Shown: in pieces, positions 16,060 through 25,473 of the stretch
How positions within the stretch are numbered: position 1 is the stretch's first letter
How the letters are laid out: each line of letters starts with the position of its first letter
Assembly: GCA_026390135.1 (NCBI GenBank)
Contig: JAPLGN010000034.1
Span: 1 to 64,000, forward strand
DNA from: Campylobacterales bacterium
GTDB lineage: Bacteria; Campylobacterota; Campylobacteria; Campylobacterales; Sulfurimonadaceae
Length of the DNA: 64,000 nt
Direction of reading: 5' to 3'
The notes under the pieces: model-generated
The model's database searches: none
What the model saw: only the letters and a program-made list of their open reading frames with translations
Told to the model about the DNA's origin: nothing
Program-made: the position numbers and the translations under genes

Positions 16060-18342
16060 TTACGCTTGACACACCCTGTTTCGACCTCGTTCTTTTGCCT
16101 CGTACAAAGCGCTGTCCACTCGTCCCACACACTCATGCACACTTTCGTGAGCCATAAATTCCCCAACACCGATACTGATGGTCACGTTATGCCCTAAACC
16201 AAACGAAAATTCTTCTATTTTTCGGCGAAAATTTTCAGCAACCACCATCGCCTCATGGGCATTGGTATGGGAAAGAATTGCAATAAATTCCTCTCCGCCC
16301 CAGCGTCCCAATATGTCTGTATCACGGAGGCTTTCTTTCATAATATACGCCAAGGTTTGAAGAACACTGTCTCCGGCCTGATGCCCTGCCGTGTCATTAA
16401 TCATTTTGAAATTATCAACATCAATCATCATAACCGCGCAATGATACTCATGGTATCGATTCACCTTTTTTTGCTCTCTTATGAGAATCATGTCTGTTTT
16501 TTGACGGTTGTACAATCCCGTTAGCTTGTCCGTAATTGAGAGTTTTAGCAAGCTTTTGTTATATCGTTTAAGAACGCCATATCGCCATGTAAAGGCTGCT
16601 AGAAAAATCATAAATACTAAAAACAACTTCCAAATCATCCCGTGCTCAATCCATGGTATCTCTTCGACTGTTGACACCCAACGATTATAAATACCTTGCA
16701 TCGTCGCAGCATCAATATTTTTGACCATTTTCTCAAATACACCGTGCAATAATGGCTCATCGTTACGGGTACCGACACACAAATCATCTTTTTCGTCAAG
16801 CCGTGAAGATACCTTCAAACTTCCCGTATACTCTTTTTGAATGTACGAAGATACCACGATCAAATTATCGATATAACCATATAACTCGCCGTTCTCTACC
16901 TTGCTCAGACCCTCATTAATCGAATTAACTTCTACAATATTTAAATGCGGATAATGCTCTTTTAGTATACCGATAGTGGAATATCCTTTGACGATTCCTA
17001 CCTTTTCCTTAGTTAATGACCCAATATCTTCTATAAAAGGCTTGTCATTTGTAGTTAGCATGACATAAGGAATACTCAAATACACAGAAGTAAAATTCAT
17101 ATATTTCAATCTCTCAGGCGCACTTGTTGCAAGCGATAAAATGTCACATTTTCGCTCTTTCGCATACAAAAGCGATTGATTCCATGACGTTGTCGGTACT
17201 AACTCGATTGGTATATCAATTTGTTTTTCGAAAACACGCATTACATCCGCTGCCATTCCGATATGTTTACCATCACGTATTACTTCGAGTGGATACCACT
17301 CCGGATCCACACACATTGTAATTTTTTTCTTTTCAAGAAGATACTTCTTCTCAGCACTTGAAAACTCAATATTTTCATGAGAATTTGCGGCTATATCCTT
17401 AAACATATAGCGACCCAGTTTCTGATCACTGTTGAGCACACCGATTTGCATGAGCTGCTTAAACGCTCGAACCGTCAGTTCAGAATTGACTTCACCGATG
17501 GGATAAAAATCGGTCATCATCAGCTGTTTTGTTACTTTTGCCTCGTACTTCAGAGCGTTACGTGATTTTTTAGCCGCGTATTTATGCATGAGAATATTAA
17601 TCATTTCATCAGGGTGATCAAGCGCGTATTTCCATCCACGATTTGTCGCATCGATAAATCGCTGTGATCGATCCGTATGTTCAATTGCCTCCATAGGTGA
17701 CGTAAAAAGATTGACTGCGCTCATCATAAACCCATATTGGGCAGGATCAATAATCTCGTACTCGATACCTCTGCGGTCAAGTTCATAGAGCTGATTGGAA
17801 CGAAAAGCACTCATGACATCCACTTTTCCATCAATGAAATTTTGAATATTAAAAGTCTGATCGACAAAGTGAGCATTTTTAGGCGAAATACTAAAATGGT
17901 TAAGCAAGAGGGCTAAAGAGCTGTATTTGAGCTCGTAAGTTGTTCCCATTATTGTTTTACCTATCATATCGCTTGGATTTTTAATTCCTTTGCGTGCGAC
18001 AAAAACGAGAGGAGAGTGTTGAAAATACGTACCCATCAATACAATTGGTTTTACACGTCCATTCTCAACCATAATACTGGAGTTGTACACGCCATAGGTC
18101 GATCTACCCGCTAAAACATCCGCACCAATATCAATACCATCATGGTATTCACGCAAGTTTACATCCAGACCTGCGTCGCGATAAAATCCTTTTTCTTTAG
18201 CCGCGATAATTCCGGCAAACTCAAACTGATATTTCCAATCAAGCTGTACGGATACTTTCTGCACGGATACTTTTTCGGCACTTTTTTCTGCCATTAACGA
18301 GGTAATGATAAATAAAATAAGAAGAAAAACTCTCACCATCAA
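16060..18342 (-). CDS. Diguanylate cyclase with NMT1-like and SBP3 periplasmic binding domains
   Basis: This 760-residue protein has a signal peptide (1-18) and then two periplasmic solute-binding modules in series: an NMT1/THI5-like domain (about 30-290, LDWKYQFEFAG and GFYRDAGL) and a family 3 amino-acid-type domain (about 320-560, VDPEWYPLE and NEGLSKVENGELYGYIDN). One membrane helix (about 575-595) leads to a cytoplasmic GGDEF domain with RWGGEEF and an RxxD inhibitory site (RDTD). It should couple binding of an external solute to c-di-GMP synthesis. It is the second gene of a two-gene operon, overlapping the FIST-GGDEF-EAL gene by 4 bases. A short in-frame duplication (KVSVQ twice) follows the signal peptide. 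The ligands are unknown. Confidence 0.9.
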   Translation of the reverse strand: MMVRVFLLILFIITSLMAEKSAEKVSVQKVSVQLDWKYQFEFAGIIAAKEKGFYRDAGLDVNLREYHDGIDIGADVLAGRSTYGVYNSSIMVENGRVKPIVLMGTYFQHSPLVFVARKGIKNPSDMIGKTIMGTTYELKYSSLALLLNHFSISPKNAHFVDQTFNIQNFIDGKVDVMSAFRSNQLYELDRRGIEYEIIDPAQYGFMMSAVNLFTSPMEAIEHTDRSQRFIDATNRGWKYALDHPDEMINILMHKYAAKKSRNALKYEAKVTKQLMMTDFYPIGEVNSELTVRAFKQLMQIGVLNSDQKLGRYMFKDIAANSHENIEFSSAEKKYLLEKKKITMCVDPEWYPLEVIRDGKHIGMAADVMRVFEKQIDIPIELVPTTSWNQSLLYAKERKCDILSLATSAPERLKYMNFTSVYLSIPYVMLTTNDKPFIEDIGSLTKEKVGIVKGYSTIGILKEHYPHLNIVEVNSINEGLSKVENGELYGYIDNLIVVSSYIQKEYTGSLKVSSRLDEKDDLCVGTRNDEPLLHGVFEKMVKNIDAATMQGIYNRWVSTVEEIPWIEHGMIWKLFLVFMIFLAAFTWRYGVLKRYNKSLLKLSITDKLTGLYNRQKTDMILIREQKKVNRYHEYHCAVMMIDVDNFKMINDTAGHQAGDSVLQTLAYIMKESLRDTDILGRWGGEEFIAILSHTNAHEAMVVAENFRRKIEEFSFGLGHNVTISIGVGEFMAHESVHECVGRVDSALYEAKERGRNRVCQA

Positions 18343-20795
18343 CCTTCCACTTTAATATTCGCCGATGGAATCGAAAATAAATACCCTTGCGTATACGTCA
18401 CCCCAAGTTCAACCAGTTTAGTGAATGTTTCCTCATCTTCGACAAATTCAGCAATGGTTTCAATCCCTTTTCTGTGCGCAAAAAAGAGAATGCTCTCAAC
18501 GGTTAGCAAATGATCGGCATCACTGTTAATATTTTTGATAAGAGAACCATCAATTTTAATGTAATCAATATCCAGTTTACTCAAATAACTAAAATTGGAA
18601 TACCCAGTACCGAAATCATCAATCGCAATCTTACACCCGTATGATTTAAGGGTAAGAATAAAAAGAGCCACTTCTTCAAAATTTTCAATCCCTTCCGATT
18701 CGACGATTTCAAAAACCGCACGCTTAGAAGCTTTTGAATTTTGTAACGTTTCGTACAAAAAGCCTCGTGTCTCTTGGCACTGAATATCTTCTAACGTTAG
18801 ATTGATCGAGAACTCAACATCCAGTGCCTCAAATGCATTAAAAGTTTTAGTGATCATAATCATGGTAAGTGCGTCGTAGAGTTTGGATTTTTTGGCATGT
18901 TCGAGGAATGCATACGGACTCAGGACACTCCCATCCTCATCAATCAGACGAATCAGTGATTCGTATTTAATAATCTTCTTTGTTTTGTTGTCAACTATAC
19001 CTTGAAAATAAGGGATTATGCGATCATTTTCAATGGCGGACTTAATTTTATTGACCATAACAATGTTATCTCGAGTTTTTGCTTCCAACATTTTATAATC
19101 ATCAAAAAATATTACTTTTGTTCTCCGTTCTTTGGCCTCTTTGAGTGCAATATGCGCTAAATTGTAGACATTGTAATGTTCTGCACTGGCAACACCTACT
19201 GAAATATTTAAAGTAACGTCATACCCATTAAGAGGAAATCGATACGTTTCAAGAGCTTTTATTATTTCCAATAACCGTTCTCTGCACTCTTTATCCAAAA
19301 TAGTTTTCGTACGAATCACAGCAAATTCATCACCGCTAATGCGATAAGCGCTATCGTCCCCGACAATCTCAACCAGTTTTTTGGCAAAAATTCCTAAAAG
19401 CTGATCTCCTCTTTCGTATCCGTAATAATCGTTTATCGTGGAAAAAAAGTCAATATTAAAGACGGCTAATATCATTGTTCCTCCGATTCCTGCCATATCA
19501 TTCAAAAGAGCTGTACGGTTTTTTATCCCAGTAAGCTCATCACGAAGCTGATGCTTAATCGTTTGCTCTTTCGTCATCAATTTTTGAATATTTTCATCCA
19601 ATTCTTCTTGGGTCACATTGACGAGATGCGTGAGTGATTTAAGCATTGAGTGATGGATAGTATTCGTATTTTTTGGCTCTACGGTGGTAACAATACGTTG
19701 TAATTCACTCAATGAAAGCGTAGTTGTCGTAATGTTAAGCAGCTGATTATCTTCGTGTGAGTGAAAAAATTCACCGTAGGTAAAAAACCCTGCACACGGT
19801 GCAATCTCATTGATTAATCCAAATTCATAATTGAGCTGTTCTTGTAAAAAAAGTTTCCGAACTGAGCACGAATAGATATAGGTTGCCTCAACCGGAAACG
19901 ATATAAGAGATGCTTGAATATCTATGGCATGATTCAGCACCTCTTCAACATTACCAATTGCAAATCGGACCTGATCGCCATTCTGAAAATGTCCCGCATA
20001 AATAAACCCGCCATCCTCGCTTTGAGCAACCATTGATCGCGCAACAGCAACATTATCCTCGACTTTTATCAGTGGAAATTCAATCGCACTTGCAGGAATA
20101 TATTGAACAGTTTCAGCACCCAAATAGTGACTATAAAGCTCTCTCACCGGACGATTGTCTATCTCATAAATAACATTTTTTTCCGCCTTAGTAACCGTCA
20201 TAGATTTGCCTACAGGCGTCCATGAAAGCGAATAAGCATTATTTGCAACCAAAACATCACTGTCCAATACCGCAATAACAATTCCATCATCATAGATACT
20301 ATTGTCTTTCATAACATAGGTACGAGTAAAGGTTAGGTCATCACCTGCATTTCCTCCCGCAAACATCACATCACTGCGCACCGAGGTAAATCCATCCAAA
20401 AATGATTCTGAATCACTCTTGAGACCTTCACTAAAAGCGATACAAACTTTTGTACGATCAGTAAGTATCTGTTGCCCTGCATGAACACCGTTTTCAAAAT
20501 CAGATTGAGGAAAATAATACGTTGATACATCGGTCGCGTCAAAGAGTGAAAAAGAGAGGATAATTTCAGATGCGCTCATAACCCCATCCATAATCTCTCC
20601 TGCTGTAGTAGCACCGATAAGCATGGCATCAGGAAGATTCAAAACGAGGAGATCGAGTATGGATTGAATGTGTTGTTTATCCATAACTCCACTAAAGAGT
20701 TGGATTAAAATAGCTTTGCGGCTATGAGACAACAGAGTATCTAAAAATAATACAAGTTCTTCATGATTCGTATATCGATGATTTATCAGCTTCAT
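18339..20795 (-). CDS. FIST-GGDEF-EAL bifunctional c-di-GMP protein
   Basis: This 818-residue protein lacks a signal peptide. Residues 1-380 are FIST N and C domains, a small-molecule sensor module, probably for amino acids. Residues 425-570 are GGDEF with ISGDEF (the first Gly is replaced by Ser), so cyclase activity is uncertain. Residues 590-815 are EAL with the metal and catalytic residues kept: YESLIRL, SINLTLED, FEIVES, DDFGTGYS, KIDGSL and TQGYLF. Phosphodiesterase activity is therefore likely. It is the first gene of a two-gene unit with the NMT1-SBP3-GGDEF gene, so a c-di-GMP breaker and a maker, both with binding-domain sensors, are translated together. Confidence 0.9.
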   Translation of the reverse strand: MKLINHRYTNHEELVLFLDTLLSHSRKAILIQLFSGVMDKQHIQSILDLLVLNLPDAMLIGATTAGEIMDGVMSASEIILSFSLFDATDVSTYYFPQSDFENGVHAGQQILTDRTKVCIAFSEGLKSDSESFLDGFTSVRSDVMFAGGNAGDDLTFTRTYVMKDNSIYDDGIVIAVLDSDVLVANNAYSLSWTPVGKSMTVTKAEKNVIYEIDNRPVRELYSHYLGAETVQYIPASAIEFPLIKVEDNVAVARSMVAQSEDGGFIYAGHFQNGDQVRFAIGNVEEVLNHAIDIQASLISFPVEATYIYSCSVRKLFLQEQLNYEFGLINEIAPCAGFFTYGEFFHSHEDNQLLNITTTTLSLSELQRIVTTVEPKNTNTIHHSMLKSLTHLVNVTQEELDENIQKLMTKEQTIKHQLRDELTGIKNRTALLNDMAGIGGTMILAVFNIDFFSTINDYYGYERGDQLLGIFAKKLVEIVGDDSAYRISGDEFAVIRTKTILDKECRERLLEIIKALETYRFPLNGYDVTLNISVGVASAEHYNVYNLAHIALKEAKERRTKVIFFDDYKMLEAKTRDNIVMVNKIKSAIENDRIIPYFQGIVDNKTKKIIKYESLIRLIDEDGSVLSPYAFLEHAKKSKLYDALTMIMITKTFNAFEALDVEFSINLTLEDIQCQETRGFLYETLQNSKASKRAVFEIVESEGIENFEEVALFILTLKSYGCKIAIDDFGTGYSNFSYLSKLDIDYIKIDGSLIKNINSDADHLLTVESILFFAHRKGIETIAEFVEDEETFTKLVELGVTYTQGYLFSIPSANIKVEG

Positions 20796-20849
20796 ACCAT
20801 CTTTTCCTCGTATACTATATTGTTAATTATAGTGCACCTATCCTTAATA

Positions 20850-21599
20850 CTATTTCGCTGCATTCACTCTATAAACCGCCTCAAAAATACTTTTATACGA
20901 AAATGTCACACTAAAAACAGCCGCAAGCAATGATACCGCCACCATCATGTACATTACTGCTAATTGATAGGAGACCGCTTTAAGAGGATCAGCCCCTGCA
21001 AGAAGCATCCCAGTCGTGATTCCGGGAATATGTATAATCCCAACCGTTTGAAGCATATTGAGTGTAGGAATCATCGACGCTTTGACTGAGGCTTTGGAGG
21101 CAAACGAAAGAGCCTCTTTGAGTGGTGCGCCCAATGCTACCATCCCCTCGATTGTCTCCACTGTATTTTTGACTTCCGCTTTAAACCGCTCAATACTTTG
21201 GGTGTAGACATTAAGAGCATTGCCGATAATCATCCCTCCGATGGGAATCATCTCATGCGGTACCATGTGTATGACACCAAATGCCATCATTGAGGCAAAT
21301 ACAATCCCAGACGATGCGCCCAACGTATAAAAAGCAATCCGAAAACTATGATTACCAAGCGGTGAACGTTTTTTAGCCGTATACGCCCCAAACGTCACCA
21401 TCCCTAACAGTACAAAAAACAGCAGTGAAGGATGAGAAATTTTAAAAAGATAAACAAGAGCATACCCCAGCAATCCCAGCTGAACCATCGCTAAAATCGA
21501 GTTGGTCAGTATCTGTTTCTCGAGCCCGAAATGTTCACGACGTGAATACCAAAGAGCAAAAACAATGAGAGCGTAGGAGGCCAAGAAGGAGTATTGCAT
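20850..21599 (-). CDS. fetB: FetB/YbbM-family ABC permease (UPF0014)
   Basis: This 249-residue, highly hydrophobic protein has about six or seven membrane helices and the family motifs LTNSILAMVQL, IPIGGMIIGNALN, LGAPLKEAL, IPGITTGMLLAGADPL and YQLAVMYM. In E. coli, FetA (ATPase) and FetB (permease) export iron and raise resistance to oxidative stress. No FetA-type ATPase gene adjoins it: the upstream neighbour is a 48-residue membrane protein and the downstream one is the FIST operon. The ATPase must be encoded elsewhere, or the permease uses another partner. The family call is firm and the iron role is inferred. Confidence 0.87.
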   Translation of the reverse strand: MQYSFLASYALIVFALWYSRREHFGLEKQILTNSILAMVQLGLLGYALVYLFKISHPSLLFFVLLGMVTFGAYTAKKRSPLGNHSFRIAFYTLGASSGIVFASMMAFGVIHMVPHEMIPIGGMIIGNALNVYTQSIERFKAEVKNTVETIEGMVALGAPLKEALSFASKASVKASMIPTLNMLQTVGIIHIPGITTGMLLAGADPLKAVSYQLAVMYMMVAVSLLAAVFSVTFSYKSIFEAVYRVNAAK

Positions 21600-21674
21600 G
21601 GTTGCCTATTCGGTGATTTTAGAGAAAGGATAAGCAGTTTTGAATTAAAAAAAACTTCCTATCGTTTGGAGATA

Positions 21675-21821
21675 TTATAGTCGACGGCCTTGAATAACTC
21701 TGATTAAAATTACCACGATTGCAATGACTAAAAGAATATGAATAAATCCACCTATTGTATACGACGAGACTAGTCCTAGCACCCAGAGAATAATGAGTAT
21801 AAAAGCAATGGTTTCGAGCAT
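21675..21821 (-). CDS. lmo0937-type small membrane protein
   Basis: This 48-residue protein starts at the ATG at 21821 with AAGGAG upstream. Two hydrophobic helices (IAFILIILWVLGLV and FIHILLVIAIVVILI) are joined by SSYTIGG, and the tail is RVIQGRRL. This matches the short 'lmo0937 family' of membrane proteins of unknown function, which are common in bacterial genomes and often stress-linked. It lies between the peroxiredoxin gene and fetB on the same strand, as its own small unit after the peroxiredoxin terminator. Confidence 0.8.
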   Translation of the reverse strand: MLETIAFILIILWVLGLVSSYTIGGFIHILLVIAIVVILIRVIQGRRL

Positions 21822-21965
21822 TTTATTTCTCCTTGATTTTAATGTATGTAAATTTATGGTACATCAGTCAAGCTTTAAAGAATATTCAAAGATAAAAGTC
21901 TATGTTAATTAAGGATATTAATGGGGAATTGATCTAAGTATTTGTCAGGAGACGAGTCGTAAAAG

Positions 21966-21989
21966 AAAAAATCTGCCTCAAAAGAGGCA
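21966..21989 (-). terminator. Rho-independent terminator of the peroxiredoxin gene
   Basis: On the minus strand, TGCCTC - TTTT - GAGGCA forms a 6-bp stem with a 4-base loop, followed by GATTTTTTC. It lies just downstream of the peroxiredoxin stop codon. Confidence 0.8.
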
Positions 21990-22005
21990 AACTTCGGCGT
22001 TTAAA

Positions 22006-22602
22006 TTATAGTTCTTCTGCGTGAGCAGCAAGATATTCAGCAACACCAGCAGTGCTTGCTTTCATACCTGCATCACCTTTTACCCAACCAGCAGGACAAA
22101 CTTCGCCGTGCTCGTCCGTAAACTGCATAGTATCAACCATACGAATCATCTCATCGATGTTACGTCCCAATGGAAGGTCATTGATAACTGCATGACGAAT
22201 GATACCTTTTGCATCGATCAAAAATGATCCGCGAAGGGCTACTGATTCACCGAAAAGTACATCGTAGTCTTTTGAAATTTGTTTGCTCAAATCCGCTACA
22301 AGAGGAAATTTAACGCGACCGATTCCACCTTTTTCTACCGGAGTTTCTCTCCATGCGAAGTGTGAAAATTGGCTGTCAACAGAAACACCGATAACGTTTA
22401 TACCACGACTCTCGAAATCTTCGATACGGTGTGAAAACGCGATGATTTCTGATGGACATACAAAGGTAAAATCAAGAGGATAAAAGAACAATACTGTCCC
22501 TTTTTTTCCAAAATTTTCGGATAGTTTGAATCCATCAACGATAGTGCCATCTGCTAAAACGGTTGTAGCTGTAAAATCTGGAGCCGGTTTTGTTACGAGC
22601 AT
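22006..22602 (-). CDS. Typical 2-Cys peroxiredoxin (AhpC/TSA family)
   Basis: This 198-residue protein has the peroxidatic cysteine in DFTFVCPSE and the resolving cysteine in GEVCPAGW, the layout of typical 2-Cys peroxiredoxins (Prx1/AhpC class). It reduces hydrogen peroxide and organic hydroperoxides in the cytoplasm with electrons from thioredoxin or a similar donor. It stands alone, with a good AAGGA site before the ATG and a strong terminator after the stop. No AhpF is next to it. Confidence 0.95.
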   Translation of the reverse strand: MLVTKPAPDFTATTVLADGTIVDGFKLSENFGKKGTVLFFYPLDFTFVCPSEIIAFSHRIEDFESRGINVIGVSVDSQFSHFAWRETPVEKGGIGRVKFPLVADLSKQISKDYDVLFGESVALRGSFLIDAKGIIRHAVINDLPLGRNIDEMIRMVDTMQFTDEHGEVCPAGWVKGDAGMKASTAGVAEYLAAHAEEL

Positions 22603-22711
22603 GGGTTGTCCTTGTGTTGTTTTTTAAAGTTGGGAAATTGTAACACACGAAGATTAATGTAAATGGGAATCGGGAAGTTAACCCGAAACTCTAAAGGATA
22701 ATTTTTATTAT

Positions 22712-24943
22712 CTATAATGTCACCCTTACCACCTTCGTCGCTTCAACCATATTTTTAAGCGCCGCTTCGGTTTCGCTCCATCCGCGTGTTTTAAGACCGC
22801 AATCGGGATTAATCCACAGTTGTGAAGCGGGGAGCACTTCGAGTAGAGCATGAATTTGATTTTTCATCTCTTCCACACTAGGGATGCGCGGAGAGTGGAT
22901 GTCATACACTCCCGGTCCCACCTCTTGTGTATAGCCAGATTCTTTGAAAATCCGTAATAGCCTATTACCGCTACGAGAGGTTTCGATCGAGATGACATCG
23001 GCGTCCATTGCCTCAATTGTTTTGATAATATCGGTAAATTCACTGTAGCACATATGGGTATGGATTTGGGTATCCTTATCCGCGACGGCGGTACTCAGCA
23101 AGAAACTATTTAACGCCCATTTTTCATACTCGGCACGGTTTTCACGACGCAACGGATACCCCTCTTTGAACGCTGCTTCATCCACTTGAATCATTTTAAT
23201 TCCCGCACGTTGTAAATCATCCACCTCATCACGAATGGCAAGGGCTATTTGAGTAGCAGTAAGAGAGCGGGGTTGGTCATCACGGACAAAACTCCAGTTT
23301 AAAATCGTCACAGGCCCTGTGAGCATCCCTTTCATTGGACGATCTGTGAGGCTTTGTGCGTAGGTACTCCATTCCACTGTCATTGCTCTTGGACGGCTAA
23401 CATCACCATACAAAAGCGGCGGTTTGACACATCGACTTCCATAGCTTTGAACCCAACCGTTTTGACTAAAGGCAAATCCGCTAAGCTGTTCGCCGAAATA
23501 TTCCACCATATCGTTACGCTCAAACTCGCCATGCACCAAAACATCCAAATCAATAGACTCCTGAAATGCTACGCACGAGGCAATCCTATTTTTCATCGCC
23601 TCATCATATATTTCTTTGCTAATAAGCCCTTTTTTAAACTCTTGACGCAACGCTCTAACCTCTGCGGTTTGGGGAAACGAGCCAATTGTTGTTGTCGGTA
23701 ATGGCGGAAGATCAAAAGCATCACAAGCAGACATTTGACGTACCGCATAAGGATGTGATCGCTTAAAATCATTGGGAGACAAAGTGTTTAGACGCGATTG
23801 AACCACTTCATCTACTGTGCTTTTTGGATGTGAGGGAAATGCAATTTTTTCGTGAGCAAAAAATGCTTTTCCAAGCAATGAAAGTTCGCCCAATTTTTCT
23901 TGTGCAAATGCCAACAGCTCTTGAACGTTTACTTCCAGATTTTCTTCATGTTTGAGGGTATAAGGGACGTGAAGCAGTGAACACGATGTGCCGATACTCA
24001 ATCTCTCTTTTGGAATATATGTCTCAATATGTTCCAAGGTTTTGAGTGATTGTTCAAGGTTGTTTTTCCATACATTACGTCCGTCAACAATTCCAACGGT
24101 GACGTGTTTATCGCTTTTGCCTAGCAATTCAAGAGATTCACTGTTTTTGACTCCGTGAACAAAATCGAGAATCAATCCTTTGATCGGGGTATGGACGAGA
24201 ACCGCCGTAGCCTCACATGAGTGTTCAAAATAAGTAGCAACACTTAAATTTTGCGAGAGAGTACCCAAACGCTTGTACGCAATTTTGACTAAGGAGAGTT
24301 GCCCGGCATCTGCGCCCGTACTCAAAAACGGTTCGTGCATCACAATTTCAATATTCTCATCCAAGGCAACCATTTCATCCAATAGATTGGAATATTGTTC
24401 CAATAGTTTATCAAAAAGAGCAAGAGCAACATCATCGGAACATTTGGAAAGACCCAAAAAAGTGATGGGTCCAATAAGTTGTATCGCTCCAATAAATCCG
24501 TTTGCTTTTGCCTCACGGTATTCACCCAAAATTTTATTCGCACAAACCGTACCGAAAATAAAATTCATCCCCAATTCAGGGACGATGTAATGGTAGTTGG
24601 TGTTAAACCATTTGGTCATCTCCATCGCTATATGCGTATCATCACCTCGTGCCATCGTAAAATAACGCTGTGTTGCATTCGTAATATCGCGAAATCGTTC
24701 AGGTTCGGCACCCAGTGCAATCATCAAATCCAAAGTGTTGTCATAGAAACTAAAATCATTGACAGCAACCGTTTCTATACCTGCATTTCGTTGGAATATC
24801 CAATGTTTTAACCGAAGCTCTGACGCAACGCTCTCCAATTCATTTAAGGGAATATTCCCTTTCCAATAGTTTTCTAAGGCTGTTTTTAACTCTCTTTTCT
24901 CACCGATTCGGGGAAATCCGAGCACTACTATTTTGTTTGTCAT
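22712..24943 (-). CDS. metE: Cobalamin-independent methionine synthase
   Basis: This 743-residue MetE transfers a methyl group from 5-methyltetrahydropteroyl-triglutamate to homocysteine. Zinc-binding residues of the C-terminal barrel are seen in HTHMCYSEF and NPDCGLKTRGW. The other conserved stretches, TTTIGSFPQT, GMLTGPVTILNWSF and IQVDEAAFKEG, are present, and the length is normal. The gene is monocistronic. The roughly 530 bases upstream contain a palindromic repeat and no recognisable gene. I looked for a cobalamin-riboswitch B12 box and saw none. Confidence 0.96.
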   Translation of the reverse strand: MTNKIVVLGFPRIGEKRELKTALENYWKGNIPLNELESVASELRLKHWIFQRNAGIETVAVNDFSFYDNTLDLMIALGAEPERFRDITNATQRYFTMARGDDTHIAMEMTKWFNTNYHYIVPELGMNFIFGTVCANKILGEYREAKANGFIGAIQLIGPITFLGLSKCSDDVALALFDKLLEQYSNLLDEMVALDENIEIVMHEPFLSTGADAGQLSLVKIAYKRLGTLSQNLSVATYFEHSCEATAVLVHTPIKGLILDFVHGVKNSESLELLGKSDKHVTVGIVDGRNVWKNNLEQSLKTLEHIETYIPKERLSIGTSCSLLHVPYTLKHEENLEVNVQELLAFAQEKLGELSLLGKAFFAHEKIAFPSHPKSTVDEVVQSRLNTLSPNDFKRSHPYAVRQMSACDAFDLPPLPTTTIGSFPQTAEVRALRQEFKKGLISKEIYDEAMKNRIASCVAFQESIDLDVLVHGEFERNDMVEYFGEQLSGFAFSQNGWVQSYGSRCVKPPLLYGDVSRPRAMTVEWSTYAQSLTDRPMKGMLTGPVTILNWSFVRDDQPRSLTATQIALAIRDEVDDLQRAGIKMIQVDEAAFKEGYPLRRENRAEYEKWALNSFLLSTAVADKDTQIHTHMCYSEFTDIIKTIEAMDADVISIETSRSGNRLLRIFKESGYTQEVGPGVYDIHSPRIPSVEEMKNQIHALLEVLPASQLWINPDCGLKTRGWSETEAALKNMVEATKVVRVTL

Positions 24944-24974
24944 GTTTAATTTCCTTATTATTTATAGGTATGTT

Positions 24975-25045
24975 GTCATTCCCGCGCAGGTGGGAATCCA
25001 GCTTTCTTTTTGAAGATGGATCCCCGGATCAAGTCCGAGGATGAC
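24975..25045. repeat. Palindromic intergenic repeat with dRS3-like hairpin (copy 1)
   Basis: This 71-base element is bounded by GTCAT and ATGAC. Its left hairpin is ATTCCC-N8-GGGAAT, an exact match to the neisserial dRS3 consensus. Its right hairpin is formed around CCGGA and TCCGAGG. The same two-hairpin layout recurs at 48749-48802. It lies just upstream of metE. Confidence 0.75.
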
Positions 25046-25473
25046 GGTAATGATGATGTTAAAGTAAAATAAACAGAGGTAACGGCGGCGAAGAGTCGGT
25101 ATGAAAATAGCGAAATAAAAAACGAAGTTTTGGGAGTAATGTAGAGAGAAAGAGAGTACGAGCCGTTTGCTCGCGAAAAAAACAGTTACAGTGGCACTGA
25201 CAACGGGAAACCCTAGGGGTAAAGGGCTCAATCGCTTCTAGAAGACAATCAAGCTCATCAGGTGGACTCTCATCGATAGCATCATCAGCGCAAGAAAAAC
25301 GGCGAGTATGACAGTTCCGAGTACGTACGTCATTACGATGCAAGGTGACGGCATTAACAGTGGCGGTAATCGCTTGAAGCGAAAAATAACGCCCCCCAAA
25401 CCCTTTTGCCATATTTTCCTCTGATGAACTTTTTGTTGCGGAATTATACTTGAAAAATTGATATAATCGCATT
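25046..25473. other. Gene-poor stretch between metE and the ABC exporter gene, with a doubtful minus-strand reading frame
   Basis: No protein or RNA family is recognised here. A minus-strand frame starts at an ATG at 25415, has GAGGA just upstream, and stays open to 25059 (about 118 codons). The predicted peptide is rich in Cys, His and Arg (for example SRCQCHCNCFF). A second overlapping frame is also open. It may be a real small gene, a structured leader of metE or chance. The last 30 bases hold the likely promoter of the ABC exporter gene. Confidence 0.35.

Noticed and set aside
24962-25231. Minus-strand 89-codon frame running through the palindromic repeat
   Set aside because: It translates the repeat itself and has no ribosome-binding site.
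24944-25473. Cobalamin riboswitch upstream of metE
   Set aside because: No B12-box sequence or typical core helices were found on the minus strand, although metE is a common target of such switches.
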